A DNA stretch of 64,000 nt from an uncultured Collinsella sp. (GCA_934630855.1 CAKTWW010000001.1:84745-148744); one strand, 5' to 3'. Numbered from the stretch's first letter, positions 43,034-51,832 are shown. Notes: generated by a model not told the origin, from the sequence alone. A program made the numbers and translations.

Positions 43034-43873
43034 ATGGCGATCTATGTGACATCCGATGCTCACGGGCACGTGCGTGCGCTTGACGAGGCCCTGTCCAAGA
43101 TCTCGCTGGCGTCCGACGACACGATATACGTGCTGGGCGACATGATCGATCGCGGGCCCGATCCGGTCGGCGTTATTAAGCTCGTGCGTTCGCTGCCCAA
43201 CGCCCACGTGCTCAAGGGCAACCACGAGCAGATCATGCTCGATGCCATCATTGGCCAAGATCCGCTCGATGCTGAGACCTGGGATATCAACGGCGGTTGG
43301 ACGACGCGCGAGCAGCTCAACGACATGGAATTTGAGGCGTACGAGGAGCTCGTGCGCTGGATGGCCGGGCTTCCGCTCTACGCGGTGACCGAGACCGACG
43401 AGCGGCCGTACCTGCTGGTGCATGCCGGCATTGAGATGGAGGCCGCGCGGGCGTTTTTGCTTGAGCACGGCGTGGATTGTTCCGATGGCGCCGGGGCGGT
43501 CGATGCCGACCGGGAGCTGCTAAAGCAGATGCTAGCGGTGCAGTCGTCCGATGACTTGCTCTGGATTCGCCATGGCTATTGGGATGCCTCGACGGGGCTG
43601 CTATCTGCCGAGGGCAAGGGCCCGGTCGTGGTGAGCGGTCACACGCCCACGGTGTCGCTCGGGCGTTATTGCGAGGTAGGCGGCCTGGCGGGACTTGACG
43701 AGGAGTCGGGGCGCGGACAGATTGTGCGCCTGGGCGGCGAGGATACCGCCGGCGTGCCCGACCGCATCGACATCGACTGCGCGGCGGCCACCGGTTCCGA
43801 GTTCGGCCGCGTAGGCATCCTGCGCTTGGATGACGGGGCCGAGTTCTACGCGAACATCAACCCGGGCGAGTAA
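43034..43873 (+). CDS. Metallophosphoesterase, serine/threonine-phosphatase-like
   Basis: A 279-residue calcineurin-type phosphoesterase: motifs SDAHGH (D-x-H), GDMIDRG (GDxxDRG), GNHE, and later HAG and GHTPT supply the bimetal ligands. This is the PrpE/PP-type subset that includes bacterial protein phosphatases and diadenosine-polyphosphate hydrolases. Substrate undecided. ATG 43034 follows AAGGAGAGG. Two foldback elements fill the downstream gap. Confidence 0.9.
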   Translation: MAIYVTSDAHGHVRALDEALSKISLASDDTIYVLGDMIDRGPDPVGVIKLVRSLPNAHVLKGNHEQIMLDAIIGQDPLDAETWDINGGWTTREQLNDMEFEAYEELVRWMAGLPLYAVTETDERPYLLVHAGIEMEAARAFLLEHGVDCSDGAGAVDADRELLKQMLAVQSSDDLLWIRHGYWDASTGLLSAEGKGPVVVSGHTPTVSLGRYCEVGGLAGLDEESGRGQIVRLGGEDTAGVPDRIDIDCAAATGSEFGRVGILRLDDGAEFYANINPGE

Positions 43874-43887
43874 TCGGTGCAAAGGGT

Positions 43888-43989
43888 AGCTAATTTGGGA
43901 CGGGGCTTTTTTAGCTGCCTCGGCCGATAGGGTGCCGGTTTGGCCGATTGGCAGCCGGGGTAGCTAAAAAGCCCCGTCCCAAATTAGCT
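43888..43989. repeat. Inverted repeat with 28-base arms after the phosphoesterase gene
   Basis: AGCTAATTTGGGACGGGGC (left) and GCCCCGTCCCAAATTAGCT (right), with an inner TTTTTAGCT/AGCTAAAAA. The left arm plus T-run could also terminate the upstream transcript. A partial related stretch (TTTAGCCCCGTCCC) lies near 55770. Confidence 0.8.
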
Positions 43990-44013
43990 GCCATCCCCAC
44001 CCCACGGATTGAG

Positions 44014-44189
44014 GTCTAATACTTTTCCAGAGAAGTGAATGAGTGAAATCGGACCCCCGAAGCATCTGCATTTTTCGCCAGCAAAACCGCAGGAAAAAAT
44101 TAGTAAACCCGCAGGAAACAGAGTCCAAAAAGTGTCGATGCTTCGGGGGTCAAAATAAGGTCGTTCACTTCTCGGGAAAAGTATTAGAC
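44014..44189. repeat. 176-bp foldback element
   Basis: The outer arms GTCTAATACTTTTCC and GAAAAGTATTAGAC are complementary with the adjoining GAAGTGAA/TTCACTTC; an inner perfect stem is GACCCCCGAAGCATC with GATGCTTCGGGGGTC. The middle contains a direct repeat CCGCAGGAAA (44087 and 44109). It carries no coding capacity and looks like a MITE. Confidence 0.8.
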
Positions 44190-44217
44190 TGCGATTTCCA
44201 GCCCTCCATCGTGCTGG

Positions 44218-45795
44218 CTATGCCCCGTACGGGTTGCGGTCGCGTTCGATGCGCTGGCGGATGCGGGCGTACTCGATAATCAGCAGCACCATCAGCAGCG
44301 CCATGACTGCCAGGTAGCTCACGACGGCTCCCGTCATGCCAAGCAGGTTGATCAGAATCAGCGGCAGCACCACGCTCACGGCGAAGCAGATCAGGTAGAT
44401 TTTGGTGACGTCGCCGGCGTGACGCAGCACCGTGATGATGGCGTAAATAAAGTCGATGCCCGCGGTGACGCCGCCGGCGACGACCATCAGCAGCGCCAAC
44501 GTGCGATAGCGCTCAAAGTTAAGGCCATACATGGCGTTCATGATGGGGATGCCGGGGCCCGCCATAAATGCGGCGCACAGGCCGGTAATGACGACGACGA
44601 GCGCCATGACGGCAACAATAATCAAGTCAAAGCGGCGACGCTTGCGCGGGTTTGCCCAGATGCTCGACAGGCGCAGGAGCTGCGGTTTATAGATAAATCC
44701 AATGGTCAGCAAAATAGCCTGCGCCGGAAAGAACAGTGCATTAAAGTACAGCTGGTATTTATAGGTCAGCGTGCCTTCCATCACGAATTTGGGCATGCTC
44801 TCGATAAGGTTGAACAGGAACAGCGCGCCAAAGAGCGGGGCGCACTGGGCAAACAAGCGGCCGACCTCGCGCAGGCTCACGCGACGCGATTTTTCGGTCT
44901 CGAGCAGCGCGAGCGGGGCGGTGACCAGCACGAGCGAGGCGATGGCCGTGATTCCCATGGCCATGGCGGCGATGGGCATGCTGCGCGTGAGGAACAGCGC
45001 CACGGTAAAGACCGCGAGAACGCCGACGGAGCGCAGCGTTTGGCTCATGCCGGCCAGGTAGAGCTTGTCGGCCTGCTGCAGGCGCCCCTCGTATACGTCG
45101 GCGACGCCGTCGATCACCTTATAGAGGTAGACGCCCAGGCCGATCGTGGCCATCTGCGCATCGTAGCCGCGAGCGCTGCTGTACATGAGGCCGCATGCCA
45201 GCGCGAGCGCTCCGCAAAGCCAGCGGTTGAGCTGGTAGGAGGCGAAGCTGGTCTTCTCGTCGATGTCCGAGACCTGAAAATTGCGCACGCCGTAGTTACG
45301 CGCGATCATGACGAGCGTGCCTGTGACAAAGGCCATCGAGAACTTGCCGGCCTCCTCGGCGCCCACGAGCTGCGTGGACACAATGGTGAGCAGCGGAAAC
45401 GCCATACCCCAAACAGCGGTGCCCAGGGTATTCCAGAGATAGTCGCGGCGGGTCGCGTGCTCCTCGTATTCGGCTTCTTGTGTGGAGAAGCCGCCTCCGT
45501 AGACGGCTGCGAGCAGGCGGTTCCACCAGGCGTTGACCATGCGACGGATGGGACCGGGCTCGCGCTCGTGCTCGCGGCGACGGCGCGTGGCCTGGCCGCT
45601 GACGGGGCCGCCGGCGTTGCGCTGGCTCAGTTCCTGGATGCGCGCGAGCTCCTCGGCGGTGTGCGAGGCGGGGAACAGGCCGTTCTCGATGCGTCCGCCC
45701 TGGCCGTGTGCCCCGTCGCCCGATACGGTGGGGTCGGCGACGCCTTTGTGGCGGGCGATGGCGCGGCGGATGCTGTCGAGGGGCGTGATGCTCAA
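44218..45795 (-). CDS. Wzx/MurJ-type polysaccharide flippase (PST family)
   Basis: A ~525-residue membrane protein. The cytoplasmic N-terminal ~90 residues are Arg/Gly-rich, followed by 13-14 hydrophobic segments (e.g. LLTIVSTQLVGAEEAGKFSMAF) of the polysaccharide transporter/MOP type that move lipid-linked sugars across the membrane. I start at TTG 45795: AAAGGAACC is correctly spaced and a minus-strand TATACT box at 45823-45828 fits a transcript beginning near 45817; an ATG at 45870 would lie upstream of that promoter. No glycosyltransferases neighbour it, so the substrate is unknown. Confidence 0.8.
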   Translation of the reverse strand: MSITPLDSIRRAIARHKGVADPTVSGDGAHGQGGRIENGLFPASHTAEELARIQELSQRNAGGPVSGQATRRRREHEREPGPIRRMVNAWWNRLLAAVYGGGFSTQEAEYEEHATRRDYLWNTLGTAVWGMAFPLLTIVSTQLVGAEEAGKFSMAFVTGTLVMIARNYGVRNFQVSDIDEKTSFASYQLNRWLCGALALACGLMYSSARGYDAQMATIGLGVYLYKVIDGVADVYEGRLQQADKLYLAGMSQTLRSVGVLAVFTVALFLTRSMPIAAMAMGITAIASLVLVTAPLALLETEKSRRVSLREVGRLFAQCAPLFGALFLFNLIESMPKFVMEGTLTYKYQLYFNALFFPAQAILLTIGFIYKPQLLRLSSIWANPRKRRRFDLIIVAVMALVVVITGLCAAFMAGPGIPIMNAMYGLNFERYRTLALLMVVAGGVTAGIDFIYAIITVLRHAGDVTKIYLICFAVSVVLPLILINLLGMTGAVVSYLAVMALLMVLLIIEYARIRQRIERDRNPYGA

Positions 45796-45822
45796 GGTGG
45801 TTCCTTTCTGTTGCTGCGCTCT

Positions 45823-45828
45823 AGTATA
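45823..45828 (-). promoter_or_regulatory. -10 box of the flippase gene
   Basis: TATACT on the minus strand, 28 bases before the TTG start. The -35 region is weak (ACACGA at 17-base spacing). It decides the start choice of the flippase. Confidence 0.5.
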
Positions 45829-45973
45829 GCTGCGAAGGTATCGATTCGTGTTTTTGAACAGGTTGTTCAATAAATTCGGCGGGCGGCATCAATTTGTCGG
45901 TAAGCGTGCGGTATTCTGTTGAGGTTTTGTGACCCCCCGATGCCGCCTTCGCGGCACCAAGGAGTTTTTACCC

Positions 45974-47545
45974 ATGGATGTCGCCGCGTTTTTGCTGGCC
46001 CTTGTGCCGATCATTTGGCTTGTCGTGATGTTGCTGTGCTTTAAATGGCCGGCATGGAAAGCCGCCATCGGCTCGTTTGCTCTTTCGTGCGTGCTCGCCT
46101 TTGCGTGGTGGCACCTGCCGGCGGCGCAGATCGCCACGGCCTCGCTCGAGGGCTTTTTGATGGCCCTGTGGCCCATCGTGCTCGTGATTATCGCCGCGGT
46201 GTTCACGTATAACCTGTGCGTGCGCACGGGCGCCATGGACGTGATCGGCAGCATGATCACCTCCATCAGCAGCGACCGTCGTCTGCTGGCGCTGCTCGTG
46301 GCCTGGTGCTTCGGCGGCTTTATGGAGGGCATGGCCGGCTTTGGTACCGCCGTCGCCATTCCCGCCGGCATGCTCGCGGGTCTGGGTTTTGAGGCCGTGC
46401 CCGCCGTGCTCGTCTGCCTGCTTGCCAACGGCGTGCCCACGCCCTACGGCTCCATCGGCATCCCCACGGTGTCCGTTGCCGACCTGGTGGGCCTGGATTC
46501 TCTGCACCTGGCGACCGTTCAGCTGGTGCAGCTCGCGCCCTTCTTTGTGGTCATGCCGCTGCTCATTGTGCTGGTCGCGGGCCGTGTTGCCGATGATCAG
46601 GGCAATGTTGCGAGCGTGGGCGAGCGCCTGCACGGCGTGGCCGGTATCGCGCTGCTCTCTGGCGCGTCCTTTGTCGGCGCGGCCCTTGTCGTTGCCATGT
46701 TTGTGGGTCCCGAGCTTGCTGTGGTCGTGGGCTCCATCGTGTCGCTCGCGCTGACCGCCGCGCTTGCCATGCGCGCCGAGAAGTCCGGCCACCTGGATGC
46801 GCGCTTCCATATGAATATCGAGGCCGGCGAGCAGCTTACCGTTAAGTCGGCGCTTTCGGCCTGGTCGTGCTTCATCCTGATCTTTGTGCTGCTGCTGGGT
46901 ACCTCCAACCTGGTGCCCGCCGTGCACGCTGCGCTCGCGCCGTTTGCGAGCCACGTGCAGGTGTATTGCGGCGAGAACCCCGGTACGCTTACGTTTTCTT
47001 GGATCAACACGCCGGGTGTTTGGATTTTTCTAGCGGCGTTTGTCGGCGGTGCCATTCAGGGCGCTTCGCCGCGTCTAATGGTCGAGGTACTGGCCGCGAC
47101 CGTCAAGCAAATGATGCCGACGGTGATTACCATGCTTTCGGTGCTGGGCTGCGCCAAGGTGATGGGCTATGCGGGCATGATCTCGTCGATCAGCGCGTTT
47201 TGCATTGCCGTCGCCGGTGGTCTGTACCCGATTCTGGCTCCGTGGATCGGTGCCGTCGGTGCGTTCGTGACCGGTTCGGGCACGTCCTCGGGCATGCTGT
47301 TCGGCCCCATCCAGAGCCAGGCCGCTACGGCGCTGGGCGTGAGCGACTACTGGATGGTCGCGCTGAATGCCCTGGGTGTCGCTGCCGGCAAGATGATCTC
47401 GCCCCAGACGCTCGCGATTGGCCTCGCTGCCGTGCACGTGCGCGGCAAGGACGCCGAGCTCCTGGGCGCAGTGCTGCCCTACGCCGCCGGCATGCTGGTC
47501 CTCATGAGCGCGATCGCCATGCTCGGCCAAAACCTGCCGCTATAG
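45974..47545 (+). CDS. lctP: L-lactate permease
   Basis: A 523-residue LctP/LldP-type permease with about 12-14 membrane segments, importing L-lactate with protons (or exporting it). Signatures: CFGGFMEGMAGFGTAVAIPAG early and GSGTSSGMLFGPIQSQAA late. Start at ATG 45974 with AAGGAGTTT upstream. The gene is followed by a dispersed repeat and then pckA; the two together link lactate uptake with gluconeogenesis, though no co-regulation is proven. Confidence 0.9.
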   Translation: MDVAAFLLALVPIIWLVVMLLCFKWPAWKAAIGSFALSCVLAFAWWHLPAAQIATASLEGFLMALWPIVLVIIAAVFTYNLCVRTGAMDVIGSMITSISSDRRLLALLVAWCFGGFMEGMAGFGTAVAIPAGMLAGLGFEAVPAVLVCLLANGVPTPYGSIGIPTVSVADLVGLDSLHLATVQLVQLAPFFVVMPLLIVLVAGRVADDQGNVASVGERLHGVAGIALLSGASFVGAALVVAMFVGPELAVVVGSIVSLALTAALAMRAEKSGHLDARFHMNIEAGEQLTVKSALSAWSCFILIFVLLLGTSNLVPAVHAALAPFASHVQVYCGENPGTLTFSWINTPGVWIFLAAFVGGAIQGASPRLMVEVLAATVKQMMPTVITMLSVLGCAKVMGYAGMISSISAFCIAVAGGLYPILAPWIGAVGAFVTGSGTSSGMLFGPIQSQAATALGVSDYWMVALNALGVAAGKMISPQTLAIGLAAVHVRGKDAELLGAVLPYAAGMLVLMSAIAMLGQNLPL

Positions 47546-47555
47546 GATTAGTCGT

Positions 47556-47660
47556 TGTGCCGGCACTTGGGGACGTTCCTTTTGTGCCGGCATCTGGGGA
47601 CACTCCCTGCCCGTGACTAGCCCTCCGGTAGTCATTGGGGACATTCTTTAAACGACTAGG
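47556..47660. repeat. Dispersed repeat family G, copy 2 with a third related unit
   Basis: GTGCCGGCACTTGGGGACGT and GTGCCGGCATCTGGGGACAC in tandem, then a looser GTAGTCATTGGGGACATTC with CGACTAG flanks. It separates the lactate permease from pckA. Confidence 0.7.
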
Positions 47661-47717
47661 GCCGGATTACGCTTACCTGCGAATTTTGACCGTTGGGCGG
47701 GATGCTCTGCGGTTGCC

Positions 47718-47733
47718 GCAAAAACGTTTTTGC
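47718..47733. promoter_or_regulatory. 16-bp perfect palindrome upstream of pckA
   Basis: GCAAAAACGTTTTTGC lies 70-85 bases upstream of the pckA ATG. A perfect even palindrome at this position suggests a dimeric regulator site. The cognate regulator is unknown. Confidence 0.45.
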
Positions 47734-47762
47734 ACTTCGGGTACAACGAACTCTACGTGAGT

Positions 47763-47789
47763 AAAGCGCGCGCCCGCGTGACGCGCTTT
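47763..47789 (+). promoter_or_regulatory. Leader hairpin abutting the pckA ribosome site
   Basis: AAAGCGCG pairs with CGCGCTTT and is followed at once by TAAAGGAGG, the pckA Shine-Dalgarno. A stem ending a base or two before the ribosome site could tune initiation or protect the mRNA end. Confidence 0.45.
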
Positions 47790-47802
47790 TAAAGGAGGCC
47801 CC

Positions 47803-49473
47803 ATGCCTGGTGTTACCCCTGCAGAAGTACTGTCCAACTTCGGTCTTACGTTGGTCGAAGACCCAGCCGAGAACCAGCCCCGCCTGCTGGTTGACCTGCC
47901 AGCGGCCGAGCTCGTCGAGTATGCCATCCGCCGCGAAGAGGGCCGCATGGCCTCCAACGGCGCACTCGTGATCGAGACGGGGGAGCGCACCGGTCGCTCG
48001 CCCAACGACCGCTTTATCGTCGACACGCCCGACGTGCACGACAAGATTGCCTGGGGCGCCGTCAACCGCCCGCTGTCTGTCGAGAGCTACGAGGCCATTA
48101 AGGCCGGTATCGTCGACTACCTCAACGAGCGCGACGTGTTTGTCACCCGCGGCATGGCCGGCGCCGACCGCAACCACACGCGCCGTCTGCTCGTCGCCTG
48201 CGAGCGCGCCAGCCAGGCGCTCTTTATTAAGCAGATGCTCGCGCGCCCGCTCGCCCGCGAAATCGCGCGCACCGGCGAGCCCGACTTCTGTGTGCTTGCC
48301 GCGCCCGGCTATCAGTGCGACCCTGCGATCAAGGGCCTCAACTCCAGCGCCGCCGTGGTCATCAACTTCCAAGAGCGCGTGATTCTGGTCGCGGGCACCG
48401 GCTACTCCGGCGAGATCAAAAAGTCAATCTTCAGCGTTATGAACTACCTGCTGCCCGTCGAGGACGACGTGCTACCCATGCACTGCTCTGCCAGCATGGA
48501 CCCCGTCACGCACGAGACGGCCGTGTTCTTTGGCCTGTCCGGCACCGGCAAGACCACGCTTTCTGCCAACCCCACGCGCTTGCTGATCGGCGACGACGAG
48601 CACGGTTGGTCCGACATGGGCATCTTTAACATCGAGGGCGGCTGCTACGCCAAGTGCGAGGGCCTGGACGCTTTCCACGAGCCTGAGATTTTCAACGCCG
48701 TCCGCTTTGGCGCCATCTGCGAAAACGTGGTGCTGGACGAAAACCGCAAGCCCAACTACGACGACGTCTCCATCACGCACAACACGCGCGTGGCCTACCC
48801 CGTGGAGCACATTCCCAACGCGTGGACCAAGGGCATGGGCACCACCCCGAGCGTCGTGCTGTTCCTGACCTGCGACGCCTTTGGCGTGCTGCCGCCCATC
48901 TCACGTCTGACGGCCGACGCCGCCATGTACCACTTTGTGACGGGCTTTACGGCCAAGATTCCCGGCACCGAGGTCGGTGTCACCGAGCCCACGCCCACGT
49001 TCTCCTCGCTGTTCGGCGAGCCGTTTATGCCGCTCGACCCTATGGTCTACGCCAAGATGCTCGGCGAGCGCATCGCCGACGGCCGCACGCGCGTCTACCT
49101 GGTCAACACCGGCTGGATTGGCGGCGGCTACGGCGTGGGGCATCGCATTGAGCTTGCCTATACGCGCTCCCTGGTCGCGCGCGCCCTCGACGGTACCATC
49201 GAGGAGAGCGAGTTCGTGCACGACGACATCTTTAACGTCGACATTCCCACCACGTGCCACGGCGTGCCCGATGGCATCCTGGTGCCGCGCCAGTACTGGC
49301 AGAGCACCGCGCGCTACGACGAGGCCGCGCACAACCTGGCCGTGATGTTCGAGGAGAACTTTGAGAAGAAGTATTCGCACCTGCCCGAGTCCGTAAAGGC
49401 CGCCGGCCCGCACGCCCAGGTACCCGTCGAGGCCCGTCACCGCGGCCGCGGCCTGCTGGGAATTCGCCTGTAG
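47803..49473 (+). CDS. pckA: Phosphoenolpyruvate carboxykinase (ATP)
   Basis: A 556-residue enzyme interconverting oxaloacetate + ATP and PEP + CO2 + ADP. The P-loop (kinase-1a) GLSGTGKTTLSA (about residue 243), the metal/oxaloacetate motif FNIEGGCYAKCE, and RTGRSPNDRF define the ATP-dependent class. In gut fermenters it often runs toward oxaloacetate, capturing CO2, but the direction cannot be read here. AAAGGAGG precedes ATG 47803. A palindrome and hairpin in the leader suggest regulation. An R-family repeat follows. Confidence 0.96.
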   Translation: MPGVTPAEVLSNFGLTLVEDPAENQPRLLVDLPAAELVEYAIRREEGRMASNGALVIETGERTGRSPNDRFIVDTPDVHDKIAWGAVNRPLSVESYEAIKAGIVDYLNERDVFVTRGMAGADRNHTRRLLVACERASQALFIKQMLARPLAREIARTGEPDFCVLAAPGYQCDPAIKGLNSSAAVVINFQERVILVAGTGYSGEIKKSIFSVMNYLLPVEDDVLPMHCSASMDPVTHETAVFFGLSGTGKTTLSANPTRLLIGDDEHGWSDMGIFNIEGGCYAKCEGLDAFHEPEIFNAVRFGAICENVVLDENRKPNYDDVSITHNTRVAYPVEHIPNAWTKGMGTTPSVVLFLTCDAFGVLPPISRLTADAAMYHFVTGFTAKIPGTEVGVTEPTPTFSSLFGEPFMPLDPMVYAKMLGERIADGRTRVYLVNTGWIGGGYGVGHRIELAYTRSLVARALDGTIEESEFVHDDIFNVDIPTTCHGVPDGILVPRQYWQSTARYDEAAHNLAVMFEENFEKKYSHLPESVKAAGPHAQVPVEARHRGRGLLGIRL

Positions 49474-49500
49474 CATCGCCGCGAGCCCAAAACCAAGTCG

Positions 49501-49541
49501 AAAACCACCACAAAGGTGCCTGTCCCCTTTGTGGTGGTTTT
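49501..49541 (+). repeat. REP-like palindrome family R, copy 3
   Basis: AAAACCACCACAAAGGTGCC then TGTCCCCTTTGTGGTGG with TTTTT. It lies 28 bases after the pckA stop; the T-run makes it a plausible terminator too. Confidence 0.92.
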
Positions 49542-49645
49542 TATGTTGATGGGTTAACAAATGGGATATCTGGGTATGGGGGCTATCCAGTACGGCTAAG
49601 ATGTTTACCCGTTAGCATCATGTAAGCGAAAGGCGGTCGTCTCTC

Positions 49646-50095
49646 ATGCAGCAGAACGACGAGACACGTTTTGAGGATTTTGTCGGACTGATCAGCGGCC
49701 TCTACAAGGAGATCCAACGCATCAAGACGTCCGAGGGCGCAAGGCTGGGCCTCAAGGGCTCCGATGTCATGTGCCTGTACTATCTGGAGCGCAGCAAGGA
49801 CGGCCTGACCGGTGCCGACCTGGCGCGTATGGCGGGCGTGACCCGCGCCGCCGTTTCGCGTACGCTGGCTCACCTGGAGGAGGGCGGCTACGTCGAGGTC
49901 GACGATTCGGGCGATGCCGCCGTCAAGTACCGCGCCCCGGTGCGTCTGACCGCCCTGGGCGGCGAGAGCATGAGCGAGGCCGATCGCATCATTCGCGAAG
50001 TGCTCGATACCACCGGCAAGGCCATGGGCGTGGAGCAGCGTGAGCAGATGTATGCGTCGCTGCGCACGATTCTCAATACCCTGCGCGAGATCTAG
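49646..50095 (+). CDS. MarR family transcriptional regulator
   Basis: A 149-residue winged-helix dimeric repressor. The DNA-binding core GADLARMAGVTRAAVSRTLAHLEEGGYVEV and the wing with an Asp/Gly turn are clear; the N-terminal dimer helices begin with FEDFVGLISGLYKEIQRI. Ligand unknown. ATG 49646 follows AAAGGCGG. It is followed 131 bases later by a DegV gene, possibly its target. Confidence 0.88.
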   Translation: MQQNDETRFEDFVGLISGLYKEIQRIKTSEGARLGLKGSDVMCLYYLERSKDGLTGADLARMAGVTRAAVSRTLAHLEEGGYVEVDDSGDAAVKYRAPVRLTALGGESMSEADRIIREVLDTTGKAMGVEQREQMYASLRTILNTLREI

Positions 50096-50226
50096 AACCG
50101 CGCTGGCGTTAGCTTTCAGTCAACAACTACAGAGGTCCATTTGAGCACGCGCGCCGTGCCGGGACCATGCTGTCAAAATTCCCGCGCCGAGCGGCCTGAG
50201 GCCGTACGCGCAAGAAAGGATTCTCT

Positions 50227-51081
50227 ATGTCCGTCCGCATTATTACCGATTCCGCGAGCGATATGTCGCCGGCGGAGCACCCGGCGCTTTCCGTTCTGCC
50301 GCTTTCCGTTACCTTTGGCACCGATGTGTATATGGATGGCGTCGACATCGATCACCAGCGCTTTTACGAGATGCTCGTGGAGCGCGACGAGCTGCCCAAG
50401 ACCGGCCAGGTCAACCCGTACGCCTTTTCGCAAGCGATTGCCGAGGCGCGCGAGGCCGGCGACGAGGCCGTGATTATTACCGTGGGCGCCAAGCTTTCGG
50501 GCACCAACCAGAGTGCACGCACGGCCCTTGCCGAGGCGCCGGGTGGCGACGTGTTCGTCGTGGACAGCAATAACGTGACGCTGGGCGAGCGTGTGCTGGT
50601 CGAGTATGCGCTGCGCCTGGTGGACGAGGGCCGCAGCGCCGCACAGATCGCGGCTGCCGTCGAGGCTGTCCGCGATCGTGTGGTGGTTATTGGCCTGCTC
50701 GAGACGCTGGAGTACCTGGTGCGCGGTGGCCGCCTGTCTGCCGCGGCGGGCGCTGTGGGTACGCTCCTCAACGTGAAGCCGGTTGTTGCCGCCGAGGATG
50801 GCCTCATCGTGCAGCTGGGCAAGGCACGCGGTTCCAAGAACGGTCGCAACCTGCTCAACCAGAAGGTCGAAAAGGCCGGCGGCGTCGACTTCTCCATGCC
50901 GCTGGCGCTCGGCTATACGGGCCTTTCGGACGCCGTGCTCAAGAAGTACATCGAGGACAGCGCGGCGCTGTGGGCCGGTCACACCGAGAGTGAGCTGCCC
51001 GTCCACACCATCGGCGCCACTATCGGCACCCATGTGGGCCCCGGCGCCGTAGCCGTAGCCTTCTTCCAGCCCACCAACTAA
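50227..51081 (+). CDS. DegV family fatty-acid-binding protein (second copy)
   Basis: A 284-residue DegV/FakB family protein: N-terminus VRIITDSASDMSP, TVGAKLSGTNQSA, and the central GRLSAAAGAVGTLLNVKPVV and C-terminal IGATIGTHVGPGAVAVAF. It binds a fatty acid in the cleft between domains. Compared with the copy at 157 it shares the architecture but limited sequence, suggesting different acyl preferences. GAAAGGA precedes ATG 50227. Placed after the MarR gene. Confidence 0.9.
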   Translation: MSVRIITDSASDMSPAEHPALSVLPLSVTFGTDVYMDGVDIDHQRFYEMLVERDELPKTGQVNPYAFSQAIAEAREAGDEAVIITVGAKLSGTNQSARTALAEAPGGDVFVVDSNNVTLGERVLVEYALRLVDEGRSAAQIAAAVEAVRDRVVVIGLLETLEYLVRGGRLSAAAGAVGTLLNVKPVVAAEDGLIVQLGKARGSKNGRNLLNQKVEKAGGVDFSMPLALGYTGLSDAVLKKYIEDSAALWAGHTESELPVHTIGATIGTHVGPGAVAVAFFQPTN

Positions 51082-51091
51082 CCTACCTGCC

Positions 51092-51131
51092 AAAACCACC
51101 ACAAAGGGGACAGGCACCTTTGTGGTGGTTT
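51092..51131 (-). repeat. REP-like palindrome family R, copy 4
   Basis: AAAACCACCACAAAGGGGAC then AGGCACCTTTGTGGTGG; reverse orientation relative to copies 2 and 3. It lies 11 bases after the DegV stop. Confidence 0.92.
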
Positions 51132-51160
51132 ATGCTTTTCCGGGTGGAAAGGAGCGCGAG

Positions 51161-51481
51161 ATGGCGTCTGAGGGCTTTTTTGAGCAGGTATACGAGGTGG
51201 TCGAGCAGATCCCCGAGGGGATGGTCGCTACGTACGGACAGGTGGCGCTGCTCGCCGGTCGTCCGCGCAGCGCGCGACATGTGGGCTATGCGCTGCACAG
51301 CAATCCGCGCCCTGGTCAGATCCCCTGCCATCGCGTGGTGTTTGCCGATGGCCGTATCTGCGAGGGCTTTGCGTTTGGCGGCCCCGATGCTCAACGTGAG
51401 CTTTTGCTCGGGGAGGGCGTGACGTTTGCCGACCCCATGCACGTCGACCTTGCTGCCTGCCGCTGGCCGGCGGGGCTTTAG
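51161..51481 (+). CDS. MGMT/Ada DNA-binding-domain protein (alkyltransferase-like)
   Basis: A 106-residue protein consisting only of the C-terminal domain of O6-alkylguanine-DNA alkyltransferases: helix-turn-helix RSARHVGYALHSNP and active-site loop IPCHRVV, with the acceptor Cys retained. Alkyltransferase-like (ATL) proteins carry Trp or Ala at this site, so this short protein could still transfer an alkyl group, though the N-terminal domain is absent. Start ATG 51161 follows GAAAGGAGCG. It is flanked by two R-family repeats. Confidence 0.87.
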   Translation: MASEGFFEQVYEVVEQIPEGMVATYGQVALLAGRPRSARHVGYALHSNPRPGQIPCHRVVFADGRICEGFAFGGPDAQRELLLGEGVTFADPMHVDLAACRWPAGL

Positions 51482-51507
51482 CGGCTGGCCAACGGCTCGA
51501 CAATGCC

Positions 51508-51544
51508 AAAACCACCACAAAGGTGCCTATCCCCTTTGTGGTGG
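51508..51544 (+). repeat. REP-like palindrome family R, copy 5
   Basis: AAAACCACCACAAAGGTGCC then TATCCCCTTTGTGGTGG; one base differs from the intact core (CTATCCCC for CTGTCCCC). It has the same orientation as copies 2 and 3. Confidence 0.9.
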
Positions 51545-51545
51545 A

Positions 51546-51784
51546 ACGCCGGCGCTGTGACGTTTCCCCAGATAAAACCTGCCAAAATAAACCTGTCCCT
51601 TTTTAGCAGGTTTACCGGGGTTAACTTATGGAGACAATGTGGCGGGGCAATTTACCACCTAAAAGTAAACCACGGTGAACTATATTGTTTTCAGCAACGG
51701 AGCAGGTAATAGGCGATGAAAAAACCTGCCCTGTTGAGTTTGATTCGCATTCCTCCCCTCTGTGCGATTCAACGGTGTACTTCG
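51546..51784. other. Intergenic remnant region before trpS terminator
   Basis: No gene is supported. AAACCTGC (about 51577) and GCAGGTTT (about 51604) form a short inverted repeat, and AACCTGCC recurs near 51723. The composition is more AT-rich than neighbours. It may be a decayed insertion. Confidence 0.35.
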
Positions 51785-51832
51785 GGAACAGGCCCGCTGG
51801 CAAGTAACTGCCAGCGGGCCTGTTCCTGTTTG
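51785..51832. terminator. Terminator hairpin downstream of trpS
   Basis: GGAACAGGCCCGCTGGCA (51785-51802) pairs perfectly with TGCCAGCGGGCCTGTTCC (51809-51826) around a six-base loop. It is 46 bases beyond the trpS stop on the minus strand; a TGTTTGG follows on the plus strand. Confidence 0.82.

Noticed and set aside
44419-45873. A 484-codon frame antisense to the flippase
   Set aside because: The opposite strand has a membrane protein with clear segments; this frame is charged and repetitive without a ribosome site.
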